Assembly (NCBI GenBank): GCA_024226315.1
Contig: JAAELT010000419.1
Location: 18,276 to 82,275 of the forward strand
DNA from: a bacterium
Lineage (GTDB): Bacteria; Acidobacteriota; Thermoanaerobaculia; Multivoradales; J023
Length of the DNA: 64,000 nucleotides
Reading direction: 5' to 3'
Part shown: one piece after another, positions 22,504 through 30,410 of the stretch
Layout of the letters: each line of letters opens with the position of its first letter
How positions within the stretch are numbered: position 1 is the stretch's first letter
Translations under genes and position numbers: made by a program
Notes under the pieces: model-generated
What the model saw: the letters and a program-made list of their open reading frames with translations, nothing else
Databases searched by the model: none
Told to the model about the DNA's origin: nothing

Positions 22504-24706
22504 CGTCGAAACCGTCCTCGGCATCGAGGATCACGTAGCTACCGCCGGCGACGGCGACGGGTGGATCGCCCAGCCTGACGGCACGCTGGTCTCTGGCGCT
22601 TCGGGGCACGCGATTGACGGCGCCGCGGACCTCTACCCTGGGGCCTCCTGGCGCTCGGCGGACCTCGCCCAACCCAACACCCTGGCCATCCATCAGTGGA
22701 GCCGGCAGCGGCGCCTGGGGGCCGGCGTAGCGCATGGCCTGAACCTGTCTGAGCAGGCGCTGGTGCGGATGGTCGCCGGGCCGTGGGTCGCCCGCGAGAT
22801 GGTCGCCCTCGACGTCGACGCCGGCGACGACATCACCGTCGGCTTGACCTCGACCGCCGACTTCACCTGCTGGATCAAGGTACGGGTCCACCCCTACCGC
22901 GACCCCGACGCCACCTCTACCGATGCGCTGCTGACATTCGGCACGGTCTCAGGCGCCAGCTCCGACTACTCGATCCGGGTTGACTCCTCGCCGGCGGGAA
23001 CACTCCTCGCCACTCTCTCTCGCTTCTCGGGCTCCGGGCTGGTCCACCTCGCCAGCTCGCAGGTCCTCGACGACGGCAAGACCTGGTGGGAGATCGCGGT
23101 CCGGTGTAAGAACTCGACCACGACAGCCGAGCTCCTGCTCGACGGCGTCAGCCAGGACAGCGACGCTACTATCACCGCCCACGCCGGCGGCACCGGGGCG
23201 ACGCTCACCGTCGGCTCCGCGGGGGGCTCCACCTCACTCCGCTTCGACATTGCCGAGCTCGGCATCGTCGACGAGTGGGTTGACGACGCCACCCTCGGCA
23301 AGCTCACCGGCCGCACCGCCGGCCACCTGAAGGGGGCGACAGGGGCGGAACGAGGGCTCGGCCCCCTCTGGCGGATGGGCGGCAGCGGAACCGCAGTTGA
23401 CGACCTCGCCGCGGCCGACGACGGCACGATCGGCGGCACGGGCGCCCGCGGGTGGTTCTGGAATCCGACGCCGCCGGGCGACACCGGAACCGTTCAACCC
23501 TGGGGCCCGTGGCTGGCGCGCCGTGCTCTCCGGCTCGTCTCCGGCACCTCGGTCTATGCGACGCGGGCAATCGCCGACGTCAGGTCGGCAACGCTCACCG
23601 CCGACTTCCGCGCCGACTCCGACCTCCTCCCCGACTCGGGTGTCGAGGGGGTGATCTGGCTCGGCCCCGGTACGTCGCCGGTCACCGCCGACGACCTCGT
23701 TCAGGTCCAACTCTCCTCTGGCAACCTCAAGGTCTCATTCCGAAACACCGTCAGCCTAGCGGCGCCCTCCGGCACGCCTCTCGACGGTGAGTGGCACCGC
23801 CTACAGGCGCGCATCAACGGCCGGAGCGACGCCTACGAGGTCCTGCTCGACGGCAACGCGATCCTCTCCGGCACCGGCGGCTCATGGGCCTCGACGGCTC
23901 AGATGCGGCTCGGCGTTGTCGGGCCGTCCGAAGGCTGGCTCGAGGTCTCAGAGCTCCGGGCCTGGGAGGTGGACGGCGACTTCGAGGAGCACGCCTACCG
24001 GCGGGTCGCGGTCTACGAAGAGCCCGCGATGCTGGCCTACCTGCCGCTCGACGCGGAGAGCACCGAAGAGCTGGTCGCTGATGCCACCGTGACTACCGCC
24101 GGCACCTTGACCTGGGTCGACCGCGAGCGGACGGACAGCGACGCAGACGACGAGGAGTTCTTCCCCGGCCACGGCGTCGGGGTCGCCGACCCCGCCGACC
24201 GCCTGGCGACCGCACCCCAGACCGTCGTCGGCTGGTGGGACGCTGTCGACGCGGAAGAGGCGGCGGTCATCATCACGGATCCGCTCGGCGCCAGCTACGT
24301 CGAGGCGTCCTACCTCACGTTCCTCTCGACGCTCGCCCTATCGCAGTCGCGCCTGATCCCCCGGGCAAGCTCCCGGCTCTCGCCAGGCGTGATCTTCTCG
24401 CCGCTCGGGTCGCCCCTCGACGAGCTCGGCGAGAAGGGCGACGTCGTCGACGTCGAGCTCTGGTTGACAGCCGCGCAGGCGGACGCCGTCGGCCGGCGAA
24501 TCCGAGCGCGGGGCCTGCAGCGTCCCGTCCTGGTGGTATCCTCCGGGTGGTTCGCCGAGGCGCGGCGGCTGGTCGACTCGGTCTACGGCCACTTGACGGC
24601 GCCGCCGCAGATCACCCAGGACATCGGCAGCGGAACCGACGCAGACTGCGAGCGGTACCGGTGCTCGCTCTCGATCCGCCGGCTCGAACGCACCTCATGG
24701 AGATAG
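22490..24706 (+). CDS. Tail fibre / tip protein with two LamG-like domains
   Basis: 738 residues. Two concanavalin A-like segments are visible at about 110-265 (F-T-C-W-I-K-V-R-V...T-W-W-E-I-A-V-R...A-E-L-L-L-D-G-V) and 343-500 (L-T-A-D-F-R-A-D...W-H-R-L-Q-A-R-I-N-G...Y-E-V-L-L-D-G). The C-terminal 200 residues form a separate domain shared in style with tail-tip proteins. With the upstream 1,142-residue protein it gives four lectin-like folds in two neighbouring genes, which suggests adhesion to cell-surface glycans. Confidence 0.7.
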   Translation: MAQGDVETVLGIEDHVATAGDGDGWIAQPDGTLVSGASGHAIDGAADLYPGASWRSADLAQPNTLAIHQWSRQRRLGAGVAHGLNLSEQALVRMVAGPWVAREMVALDVDAGDDITVGLTSTADFTCWIKVRVHPYRDPDATSTDALLTFGTVSGASSDYSIRVDSSPAGTLLATLSRFSGSGLVHLASSQVLDDGKTWWEIAVRCKNSTTTAELLLDGVSQDSDATITAHAGGTGATLTVGSAGGSTSLRFDIAELGIVDEWVDDATLGKLTGRTAGHLKGATGAERGLGPLWRMGGSGTAVDDLAAADDGTIGGTGARGWFWNPTPPGDTGTVQPWGPWLARRALRLVSGTSVYATRAIADVRSATLTADFRADSDLLPDSGVEGVIWLGPGTSPVTADDLVQVQLSSGNLKVSFRNTVSLAAPSGTPLDGEWHRLQARINGRSDAYEVLLDGNAILSGTGGSWASTAQMRLGVVGPSEGWLEVSELRAWEVDGDFEEHAYRRVAVYEEPAMLAYLPLDAESTEELVADATVTTAGTLTWVDRERTDSDADDEEFFPGHGVGVADPADRLATAPQTVVGWWDAVDAEEAAVIITDPLGASYVEASYLTFLSTLALSQSRLIPRASSRLSPGVIFSPLGSPLDELGEKGDVVDVELWLTAAQADAVGRRIRARGLQRPVLVVSSGWFAEARRLVDSVYGHLTAPPQITQDIGSGTDADCERYRCSLSIRRLERTSWR

Positions 24707-24708
24707 CG

Positions 24709-26430
24709 ATGCGATACTTCATCCCGATTCTGCTCCTGGCACTCTGTGCCCTGCCAGCCGCGGCCCAGCTCGGACCGCCCGAGGCATCTGATACCGTTGT
24801 CACCGGCTCCTGGGACTTCTCCGCCGGTCAGTGCCGAATGCCCCAGGCGTCGACCTGCGCCGCTACCGATTGCGACGCCGCCGACGAAGACGGGCGCGGC
24901 TGCTACGACACCGACGCCGCCTCGGGCTCTCGGTGGTTGATGTGCGAGTTCGGCTCCGGGTGGGTGACCCAGGGCGCAGGCAGTTTCTCCGACATCGACA
25001 CCGACTACGGCGCCGAGACCGTCACCTCCGCGTGGCAGTTCGTAGCCTCTGGCGCCGGCGGGCTCACGAATTACGACCTGAGCATCGGGGATACTGACGG
25101 GACCCCGACCTACGGCGTGCTCCGCATCGGCGACTCTACTTTCGGCCGGACGTCCTATTCCGGCGGGAGCCTCGACATCGGCGGGGCGACGATGATCAAC
25201 AACATCGGCGAGCTGGACGCCGGCAACGACCCGGGCATCGAGGTCCTGATCATCGAGGACGTTACCAACACGATTCGCCTCGCCATCCCGGAGTCGGCGG
25301 CCGGGAATGCCACGGCGTTTATCCGTAGCGGCACCTTCGCCGGGCCGTCGGCCCTTAATAACAACATCGTCCTATGTGATACCTGGACGACTTACGACAC
25401 GAACATCGATTGCGACACGGTCTCGACCGGGGCCGACCTGTTCGTCCAGGACGACCTCGAAGTTGAAGGGACCTTCTTCCTCCACGAAACGATAAACTTC
25501 GAGGGCGCCACGGCTGACGGGAACCAGGTGATTGTCGGGGTGGGCGCCGATCCCCTCGGGGGTAGTGTGAATCTAACCTGGCCAACGTCGTCAGGGGCGC
25601 TCCTTGCAAACGGCGCCCAGCTTGATCTCAACGAGCAGTGCCTCGGCGATGGTACGCTGGAGCTGCTGTGTTTCAGCGAGACTGCCTCGGCGGTCAACGA
25701 GATCACGATCGCCAACGCCGCCACTGGCAACGGCCCGACGATCTCGACGACCGGTGAGGCGGGGGTGCCCCTGAACATCAACGCAACGATGGAACTCGGC
25801 GCTACCGACGCAACCGACCAACTCATCCTCCCGCTGTCGAATGACGCAGCGTCGCCCACGCTTGCGTTTGGAGATGGCAACACGGGGTTTTACGAACAGT
25901 CCGACAATAGGCTGATCTTCGCCAGTAACGGCGCCGCCGCATGGAGATTCCGCGGAGCCTCACTGGACACTGGCGGCGCTGGTGGCGGCGCTGGCTTACT
26001 CAACACGTCGCCTACTGCGACGACTCCAACCGTACTCTTTCTCGACAACGATACGAATTCCGGGTTAGGTGGTACGGCTGACACGCCTTCCATAATCGCC
26101 GGGGGGGTAGAAGGAATTCGCGTTAGCGTCGACGCAGTTACAACTACCGGCGGTCGATACCAGGCCGTGACGCGTGTTACGTCTAGCCCTCACGCGGTAG
26201 TCGGCGGAGACCACAACATCTTCGTTGACACCGACGGAGGCGCGATCACGGTTAATCTCCCGGCCGGCGTGGCCGGGCGGTATCTCCGCGTCATCAACGT
26301 CGGCACGGGCGCGAACGATGCCACTGTCGATGGTGACGGCGGAGAAACCGTGCGAGGTGCGGCAACGCAAACGGTCGCCGATGGCGAGATTTTGATCATT
26401 GTTTACGAAACAACGGAAGGATGGTGGTGA
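24709..26430 (+). CDS. Tail-fibre-like protein with an N-terminal Sec signal peptide
   Basis: 573 residues from the ATG at 24709, which is served by GGAGATAGCG; an ATG 12 bases upstream has no ribosome site. Residues 1-20 are a signal peptide (M-R-Y-F-I-P-I-L-L-L-A-L-C-A-L-P-A-A-A-Q). The rest is fibre-like: Asp/Gly/Thr-rich beta repeats, S-P-T-L-A-F-G-D-G-N-T-G-F-Y-E near 383, and a C-terminal V-N-L-P-A-G...G-R-Y-L-R-V module near 505 seen in many environmental phage fibres. About nine cysteines occur in the mature part. A signal peptide on a fibre is unusual. Confidence 0.7.
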   Translation: MRYFIPILLLALCALPAAAQLGPPEASDTVVTGSWDFSAGQCRMPQASTCAATDCDAADEDGRGCYDTDAASGSRWLMCEFGSGWVTQGAGSFSDIDTDYGAETVTSAWQFVASGAGGLTNYDLSIGDTDGTPTYGVLRIGDSTFGRTSYSGGSLDIGGATMINNIGELDAGNDPGIEVLIIEDVTNTIRLAIPESAAGNATAFIRSGTFAGPSALNNNIVLCDTWTTYDTNIDCDTVSTGADLFVQDDLEVEGTFFLHETINFEGATADGNQVIVGVGADPLGGSVNLTWPTSSGALLANGAQLDLNEQCLGDGTLELLCFSETASAVNEITIANAATGNGPTISTTGEAGVPLNINATMELGATDATDQLILPLSNDAASPTLAFGDGNTGFYEQSDNRLIFASNGAAAWRFRGASLDTGGAGGGAGLLNTSPTATTPTVLFLDNDTNSGLGGTADTPSIIAGGVEGIRVSVDAVTTTGGRYQAVTRVTSSPHAVVGGDHNIFVDTDGGAITVNLPAGVAGRYLRVINVGTGANDATVDGDGGETVRGAATQTVADGEILIIVYETTEGWW

Positions 26431-27281
26431 GAATGAAGGTACAGAGAGTCGCCGTACTGCTGACGATCCTGGCCTTGTTGGCTACGTCCGCGGGGGCGTC
26501 CAGCTGGAAGCGCATCACCTCCGACTACTTAGTTGAGGTAGCTCGCGGCAACATTCCCGGGCAGACCATGTGGCATGCGATATGCGAGCGGGAGGACATG
26601 GGGACCACCGTCGCCGGAGAGGATTGCTGGCGGGGCAACGAACTAAGCCCCGCGCCTACCTCTCACGTCCTTATCCCCACACCAGCTCCCGCCGGGGAGC
26701 AGATGACAGTCGTATCGGAATCAGTGAATGATGCGGCGGCGGGAACCGGCGTTCAGACGGTGCGGATCAATTACATCGACGCTGCCGGCGATCAGCAGAC
26801 CGAAGATGTTACTCTAAACGGCACCACAGGGGTCAACACCGTCGCGACTGACATTCGATTCGTGAACGACTTCTTCGCCCTGACCGTCGGCTCCGGCGGC
26901 GTGGCGGCGGATCACATCAAGATCTACAAGACCGGGACCGTCGGCCTGGTCTACAACATGATCCACCAGGGTGGCAACAAATCGCTGGTTTCTCACCGGA
27001 TGGTACCTGCCGGGCACACTCTGGTATTACTCTGGTGGCACGCAGCCGAAGCGCAGGGCAAGCGCGTCGCCGTGCGGATCCGGTCGACTGATCTCGACGG
27101 CGTTCGACATGCCGGGGTGTTTCTCTTCAAAGACACCGTGTACATCAACAAGGCAGCACCTGGCCAAATGGATCTCTACACCCTACTCCCCGCCCTGTCA
27201 ATAGTCAAGGTGTCGGGGTGGCCGGACGCGGCGGACGCTGAGATCTCAGCCAGTTGGACCGGGATTCTGATCGAGGACTGA
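26427..27281 (+). CDS. Exported hypothetical protein of the fibre cluster
   Basis: 284 residues; I choose the GTG that overlaps the upstream stop (GTGA), with AAGGA before it; an ATG at 26433 is the alternative. Residues 5-27 form a signal peptide ending A-G-A-S-S. The mature part is beta-rich with two cysteines (H-A-I-C-E-R-E, D-C-W-R-G), a T-V-V-S-E-S-V-N-D linker and a jelly-roll-like C-terminus (L-V-L-L-W-W-H-A-A-E). Not recognised; a fibre partner or a secreted effector is possible. Confidence 0.65.
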   Translation: MRMKVQRVAVLLTILALLATSAGASSWKRITSDYLVEVARGNIPGQTMWHAICEREDMGTTVAGEDCWRGNELSPAPTSHVLIPTPAPAGEQMTVVSESVNDAAAGTGVQTVRINYIDAAGDQQTEDVTLNGTTGVNTVATDIRFVNDFFALTVGSGGVAADHIKIYKTGTVGLVYNMIHQGGNKSLVSHRMVPAGHTLVLLWWHAAEAQGKRVAVRIRSTDLDGVRHAGVFLFKDTVYINKAAPGQMDLYTLLPALSIVKVSGWPDAADAEISASWTGILIED

Positions 27282-27290
27282 GCCGTGTCG
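27274..27290 (+). repeat. 17-bp near-direct repeat, left copy
   Basis: Reads AGGACTGAGCCGTGTCG. A copy with one mismatch lies at 28292-28308, where it forms the ribosome site and GTG start of a small gene. The two copies bracket the Cys-rich exported gene. Confidence 0.6.
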
Positions 27291-27315
27291 TGAACGGCAC
27301 ACATAGGAGCAACCG

Positions 27316-28293
27316 ATGGACATCTTCAACGCCCTCGCCCGCGACTTCGACCACCTTGCCGACGAAGAGGAGGCATCGGCCGCCTACCGCCGCCGAGTCG
27401 GCCGCCGGAGCTCCGGCATCCTCCCCCTGCTGCTGCTGCTCTCTGCGGTCCCTGGGACGGCAAAAGGGCAGGTGAGCTGGAACGGCGATACCCTCGAAAT
27501 CGACTGCGGAACGGCTACCGCGAACGAGCGCCGCTGCATGGACATGATGGCCCAGCCCCAGATGGCGCTGGGCAAGCCCTTCACTTGCGACGCCCGCGCC
27601 CGGACGGCGGGCCGGTGCCCCGACACGATCACCGGCGAGGTCCTCTTCCCGCGGCGGAAAGCCCAGGACTGCACCGACCAGGACATCCCGGGCGCTCGCG
27701 GGCGGTGCCTCTACGGCCGCGGCGGAGATGCTGACGACGTCGCTTCCCTGCCGACCTGCGATGCGGGAGAGTGGGGGCACGTCGCCTATGCCGAGCTCGA
27801 GGATGGCGACTACTGGTGCGACGGCTCGGCACCGTGGGAGCTCGCCGCCGGGCGCTCGCCGGGGACCTGGCTCTCGCCGATGGTCCAGTGCGGAGCCGGC
27901 CCGGAGCACGACATCTGGCCCGACGGCGGGGCGCTGTTTGAGGTGGCGGCAGAGAGCGCCCTGCCTCCCTGCGCAGCCGCGACGCACAACCTCCGGGCCT
28001 ACGTCGCCGGCGCTCGCTACCGGTGCCAGAACGGCTCAGGCTGGGCCGCCGATGCCACTACCTACCGCGAGACGGTGACGGACGCCAATATCAATACCGT
28101 CTGCCGGACTTGGATGAACACCGGGGAGTACTGGCACGTCCCATCGCCGAAAAGTTGCGACGGGGACACCTGGCTCTGCCTGGTGGCCGATGACATCCTC
28201 AAGCGCTACGTCCTGGGCGTGGTCCTCGGCTCGGCGGGGACCGGGCGGAGCACGATCAACGCGCAGCGGTGGCCTCCCGCCGACGACGAGTAG
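27316..28293 (+). CDS. Cys-rich membrane-anchored or exported protein
   Basis: 325 residues, ATG after TAGGAGCAACCG. A basic/helical 33-residue N-terminus precedes a hydrophobic segment at about 34-52 (I-L-P-L-L-L-L-L-S-A-V-P-G-T-A-K-G), so it is either signal-anchored or cleaved after A-K-G. The rest contains 14 cysteines spread regularly (R-R-C-M-D, R-C-P-D, D-C-T-D, W-C-D-G), implying oxidised disulfides in the periplasm or outside the cell. Flanked by a 17-bp near-direct repeat, suggesting insertion. No family was recognised. Confidence 0.65.
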   Translation: MDIFNALARDFDHLADEEEASAAYRRRVGRRSSGILPLLLLLSAVPGTAKGQVSWNGDTLEIDCGTATANERRCMDMMAQPQMALGKPFTCDARARTAGRCPDTITGEVLFPRRKAQDCTDQDIPGARGRCLYGRGGDADDVASLPTCDAGEWGHVAYAELEDGDYWCDGSAPWELAAGRSPGTWLSPMVQCGAGPEHDIWPDGGALFEVAAESALPPCAAATHNLRAYVAGARYRCQNGSGWAADATTYRETVTDANINTVCRTWMNTGEYWHVPSPKSCDGDTWLCLVADDILKRYVLGVVLGSAGTGRSTINAQRWPPADDE

Positions 28294-28308
28294 GACCGAG
28301 CCGTGTCG
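28292..28308 (+). repeat. 17-bp near-direct repeat, right copy
   Basis: Reads AGGACCGAGCCGTGTCG, one base different from 27274-27290. Here it supplies AGGA and the GTG start of the 47-residue gene. The left copy would encode only M-S before a stop, as expected of a duplicated translation start left behind by insertion of the intervening gene. Confidence 0.6.
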
Positions 28309-28446
28309 ATCACCCGCCTCGCCCGTGCCGCCGCCCGCGCCCTGGCCGCTCTCGGCGCGGCGCTGGCGGAAGCCGGCCGCGGTGCCGAGGCCCGGGAGGT
28401 CTACGGGTGGGCCGCGGGGCTCGAGCGGATGGCGGAGGCGGGATGA
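28303..28446 (+). CDS. Small Ala/Arg-rich helical protein
   Basis: 47 residues starting with GTG behind AGGA. Nearly all helix-forming residues (A-A-A-R-A-L-A-A-L-G-A-A-L-A-E-A-G). Its stop overlaps the start of the PAS gene (ATGA), so the two are coupled. Too short for family recognition. Confidence 0.55.
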   Translation: MSITRLARAAARALAALGAALAEAGRGAEAREVYGWAAGLERMAEAG

Positions 28447-28895
28447 GTCTAGAAGCCGATTCGCTCCAGGAGCTCGCCGCGGAGATGTCCGCGGCCGTCG
28501 TCGACCTGGCGGATGAGCAGCAGTTCTCGCGCGAGCTCCAGGAACGGATCCCGTGCGGGGTAGTGGTGGCCGAGCTCAACGGCGGCGGGCTGCCGATCGT
28601 CGCGACCAACCCCGCCGCCGACTGGATGCTCCGCGGCTCGGTCGTGGGCCAGGTGGTCGCCTCCCGAGTGCCAGAGATTCATCGTGCCGAGCACCTCGCC
28701 GGAGTCCGCCGGACTATCGCCGGGGCGTCGCCGCCGGCAGAGTACCGGAAGCTCGCCGAGCGCCCGTGGATCTGCGCCGATGGGGCGACGCGGCCCTTCC
28801 TAACGACGGTTTTTGAGGTGCGGGGCGTTCGGTCTCGCCGATTCGTCGCCGTCATCTCCCCCGCCGGCAACTCCTGCCCACCGGAGTCTCCATGA
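28443..28895 (+). CDS. Stand-alone PAS-domain protein
   Basis: 150 residues, ATG in an ATGA overlap. Residues about 31-140 follow the PAS pattern: I-P-C-G-V-V-V-A-E-L-N-G, N-P-A-A-D-W-M-L, a G-Q-V-V-A-S-R-V-P-E helix, H-x-A-G-V-R-R-T-I-A-G, C-A-D-G-A-T-R-P-F and a last strand F-V-A-V-I-S-P. PAS domains sense ligands or mediate dimers; here no output domain is attached. It sits between fibre genes and a membrane coiled-coil protein. The ligand is unknown; the fold call is by pattern. Confidence 0.65.
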   Translation: MSLEADSLQELAAEMSAAVVDLADEQQFSRELQERIPCGVVVAELNGGGLPIVATNPAADWMLRGSVVGQVVASRVPEIHRAEHLAGVRRTIAGASPPAEYRKLAERPWICADGATRPFLTTVFEVRGVRSRRFVAVISPAGNSCPPESP

Positions 28896-29287
28896 TCAAC
28901 GGCGACCTGGGGCGCGTCCTCGCCGCCATTGAAAAGCTGGTCGACAAGGTCGGCGAAGTCCGGTCGGATCTCGGCGGGGAGGTGGTCGAGCTCCGCCAGG
29001 TGGTCCACGAGCTCGACAAGAACGTCGTTCGGCACGGCGAGCGGATCACCGCCCTTGACTCGCGGCTGCGCGCCCTCGACTCGCGGCTGCGCGAGGCCGC
29101 GAAGAAGCCGAGCTCCCCGAAGCTCCCGCCGGCGGTCCCGGGCACCGGGTGGGCGTTCCTCTCGGCCCGGTTCGGCCAGGTGTCTATGGCGTTCGGCGGG
29201 ATCCTGGCTGTGATCGGCTGGGCCTACGGCGGCCGGCCGTTCTTCGATTCGGTGTTCCAGCTCCTCGGTTCTATCTTTGGTCCTTGA
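28892..29287 (+). CDS. Coiled-coil protein with C-terminal membrane segment (XhlA/holin-like)
   Basis: 131 residues, ATG in an ATGA overlap. Residues 1-70 are an amphipathic coiled coil with a 21-bp internal tandem repeat (L-D-S-R-L-R-A twice, near 29057-29091), followed by a Pro-rich linker and one membrane span (about 98-118, F-G-G-I-L-A-V-I-G-W-A-Y). The architecture matches haemolysin XhlA-type or class-III holin-like phage proteins. Role in lysis or membrane targeting is inferred. Confidence 0.6.
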   Translation: MINGDLGRVLAAIEKLVDKVGEVRSDLGGEVVELRQVVHELDKNVVRHGERITALDSRLRALDSRLREAAKKPSSPKLPPAVPGTGWAFLSARFGQVSMAFGGILAVIGWAYGGRPFFDSVFQLLGSIFGP

Positions 29288-29312
29288 CTCTCTCGCCAGA
29301 ATTGGGCAATAT
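29284..29312 (+). promoter_or_regulatory. Promoter for a leaderless small gene
   Basis: TTGACT at 29284-29289 overlaps the stop of the previous gene; a 17-bp spacer leads to CAATAT at 29307-29312. The ATG at 29321 is eight bases beyond and lacks a ribosome site. Confidence 0.5.
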
Positions 29313-29320
29313 GGGTCGCC

Positions 29321-29527
29321 ATGGCCCATTTGCCGTCAGTCGCCGAGGAGCTCCGGAGGCTGATCGACGCCGCCATCGCGGAGCTCGAGCGAGAGTTCGA
29401 CGAGATGGCCGACGCCGCGGAAGCGCCCGGTGCCGTTGAGGTGCTGGCGGAGTCCTCGGCGACTGACCGAAAGAGGCAACTGCGAACGCTCGCCTTGGCG
29501 CTGACCCTGGCCCGAGCCCGGATGTGA
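29321..29527 (+). CDS. Small acidic helical protein, leaderless
   Basis: 68 residues, almost all helix (A-E-E-L-R-R-L-I-D-A-A-I-A-E-L-E-R-E-F-D-E-M). The start follows the -10 by eight bases with no Shine-Dalgarno sequence. It marks the boundary between the late operon and the accessory region. Family unknown. Confidence 0.6.
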   Translation: MAHLPSVAEELRRLIDAAIAELEREFDEMADAAEAPGAVEVLAESSATDRKRQLRTLALALTLARARM

Positions 29528-29557
29528 CCCCCAACACCTGCAATCCTATTGCATGCG

Positions 29558-29586
29558 TTGACAGCGCGGGCGGCAGGGTATAGGGT
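29558..29586 (+). promoter_or_regulatory. Consensus-like promoter for a leaderless XRE gene
   Basis: TTGACA at 29558-29563, 17-bp spacer, TAGGGT at 29581-29586, then seven bases to the ATG at 29594. This geometry puts the expected transcription start on or next to the A of the start codon. Confidence 0.65.
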
Positions 29587-29593
29587 GGACCAC

Positions 29594-30181
29594 ATGAGCG
29601 AGATGCCCCCTAGGTTCGACGCCGCCGCCTTCGCCAGGGTTGTGCGGGTTGCCAGGGCCAAGAAGAACGTCACCCAGAAACAGGCGGCGCCCGAGCTCCG
29701 GGTGTCGAACGCCACCTGGTCCCGGATCGAGGCCGGCGGGACGCCGAGCGCCGACACCCTGGTTGCGATGCTGGCCTGGATGGGGCTCCCGGACCTGGAG
29801 GACTTCCGGATGATGTCAGTTCGGGTGGGGTACCTCGATGCTGCCGGCGTCCAGCAGTCCGAGGAGCTCGACGTCCCCCTCGGCCGGGGGCGTCTCCACG
29901 CCCAACACTACGAGCGCCAGCTCCTAGGCGCCGCGGCCTCTGCCGACGATCTGCTGGCGGAGGAGCCGTTCATTCTCGAGGTCCCCCGCGCCGACCTCCC
30001 CGCCTTGCGGCACCTGCTCGACTGCGCCGTGACTCTGTTCGGCGGGTTCGAGTTCCCGCCGGGCCGGGTCGACGCTCACGGCAACCCGATCATGGCCAAG
30101 CTGCTGGGGCCGGCCGACGACTTCGAGCGCGCGTCGCTGGCGGCGGGCGAGCGGCTGCTGACGCAGATCCCGGCGGACTGA
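29594..30181 (+). CDS. XRE-family helix-turn-helix regulator
   Basis: 195 residues, leaderless start at 29594. Residues about 20-60 form the HTH (V-T-Q-K-Q-A-A-P-E-L-R-V-S-N-A-T-W-S-R-I-E-A-G-G). A second beta/helix part carries a charged middle and I-L-E-V-P-R-A-D-L-P-A-L near 130. It has its own consensus promoter and may repress it. This is a second regulator, distinct from the immunity-region one at 42857-43291, and may control the accessory region. Confidence 0.75.
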   Translation: MSEMPPRFDAAAFARVVRVARAKKNVTQKQAAPELRVSNATWSRIEAGGTPSADTLVAMLAWMGLPDLEDFRMMSVRVGYLDAAGVQQSEELDVPLGRGRLHAQHYERQLLGAAASADDLLAEEPFILEVPRADLPALRHLLDCAVTLFGGFEFPPGRVDAHGNPIMAKLLGPADDFERASLAAGERLLTQIPAD

Positions 30182-30206
30182 TCCTATCCGAAGGGAAAAG
30201 AAGACG

Positions 30207-30410
30207 ATGCAAAGTAGCGAGACCGTACGTGCCAGCAGGCTAGCTAGCATTCTATTCGCCGTCGGCGCCGTGGGCCTTTCTCTTGGCGCTGGCGCCGGGT
30301 GGGGGGTCCCCGGCTTCCTAGTTGCCGCCAGCGCCTCTGTAATGCTGTTCGGCGCGCTGGTCGCGGTCTGCATTGAAATCCACGCAGCGGGGCCGGGCGC
30401 ATGCGACTGA
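30207..30410 (+). CDS. Small membrane protein
   Basis: 67 residues with two predicted membrane spans (I-L-F-A-V-G-A-V-G-L-S-L-G and F-L-V-A-A-S-A-S-V-M-L-F-G-A-L-V-A-V). ATG after AAGGGAAAAG. Overlaps the following membrane-protein gene by ten bases, so the two probably act together. Function unknown. Confidence 0.6.
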   Translation: MQSSETVRASRLASILFAVGAVGLSLGAGAGWGVPGFLVAASASVMLFGALVAVCIEIHAAGPGACD

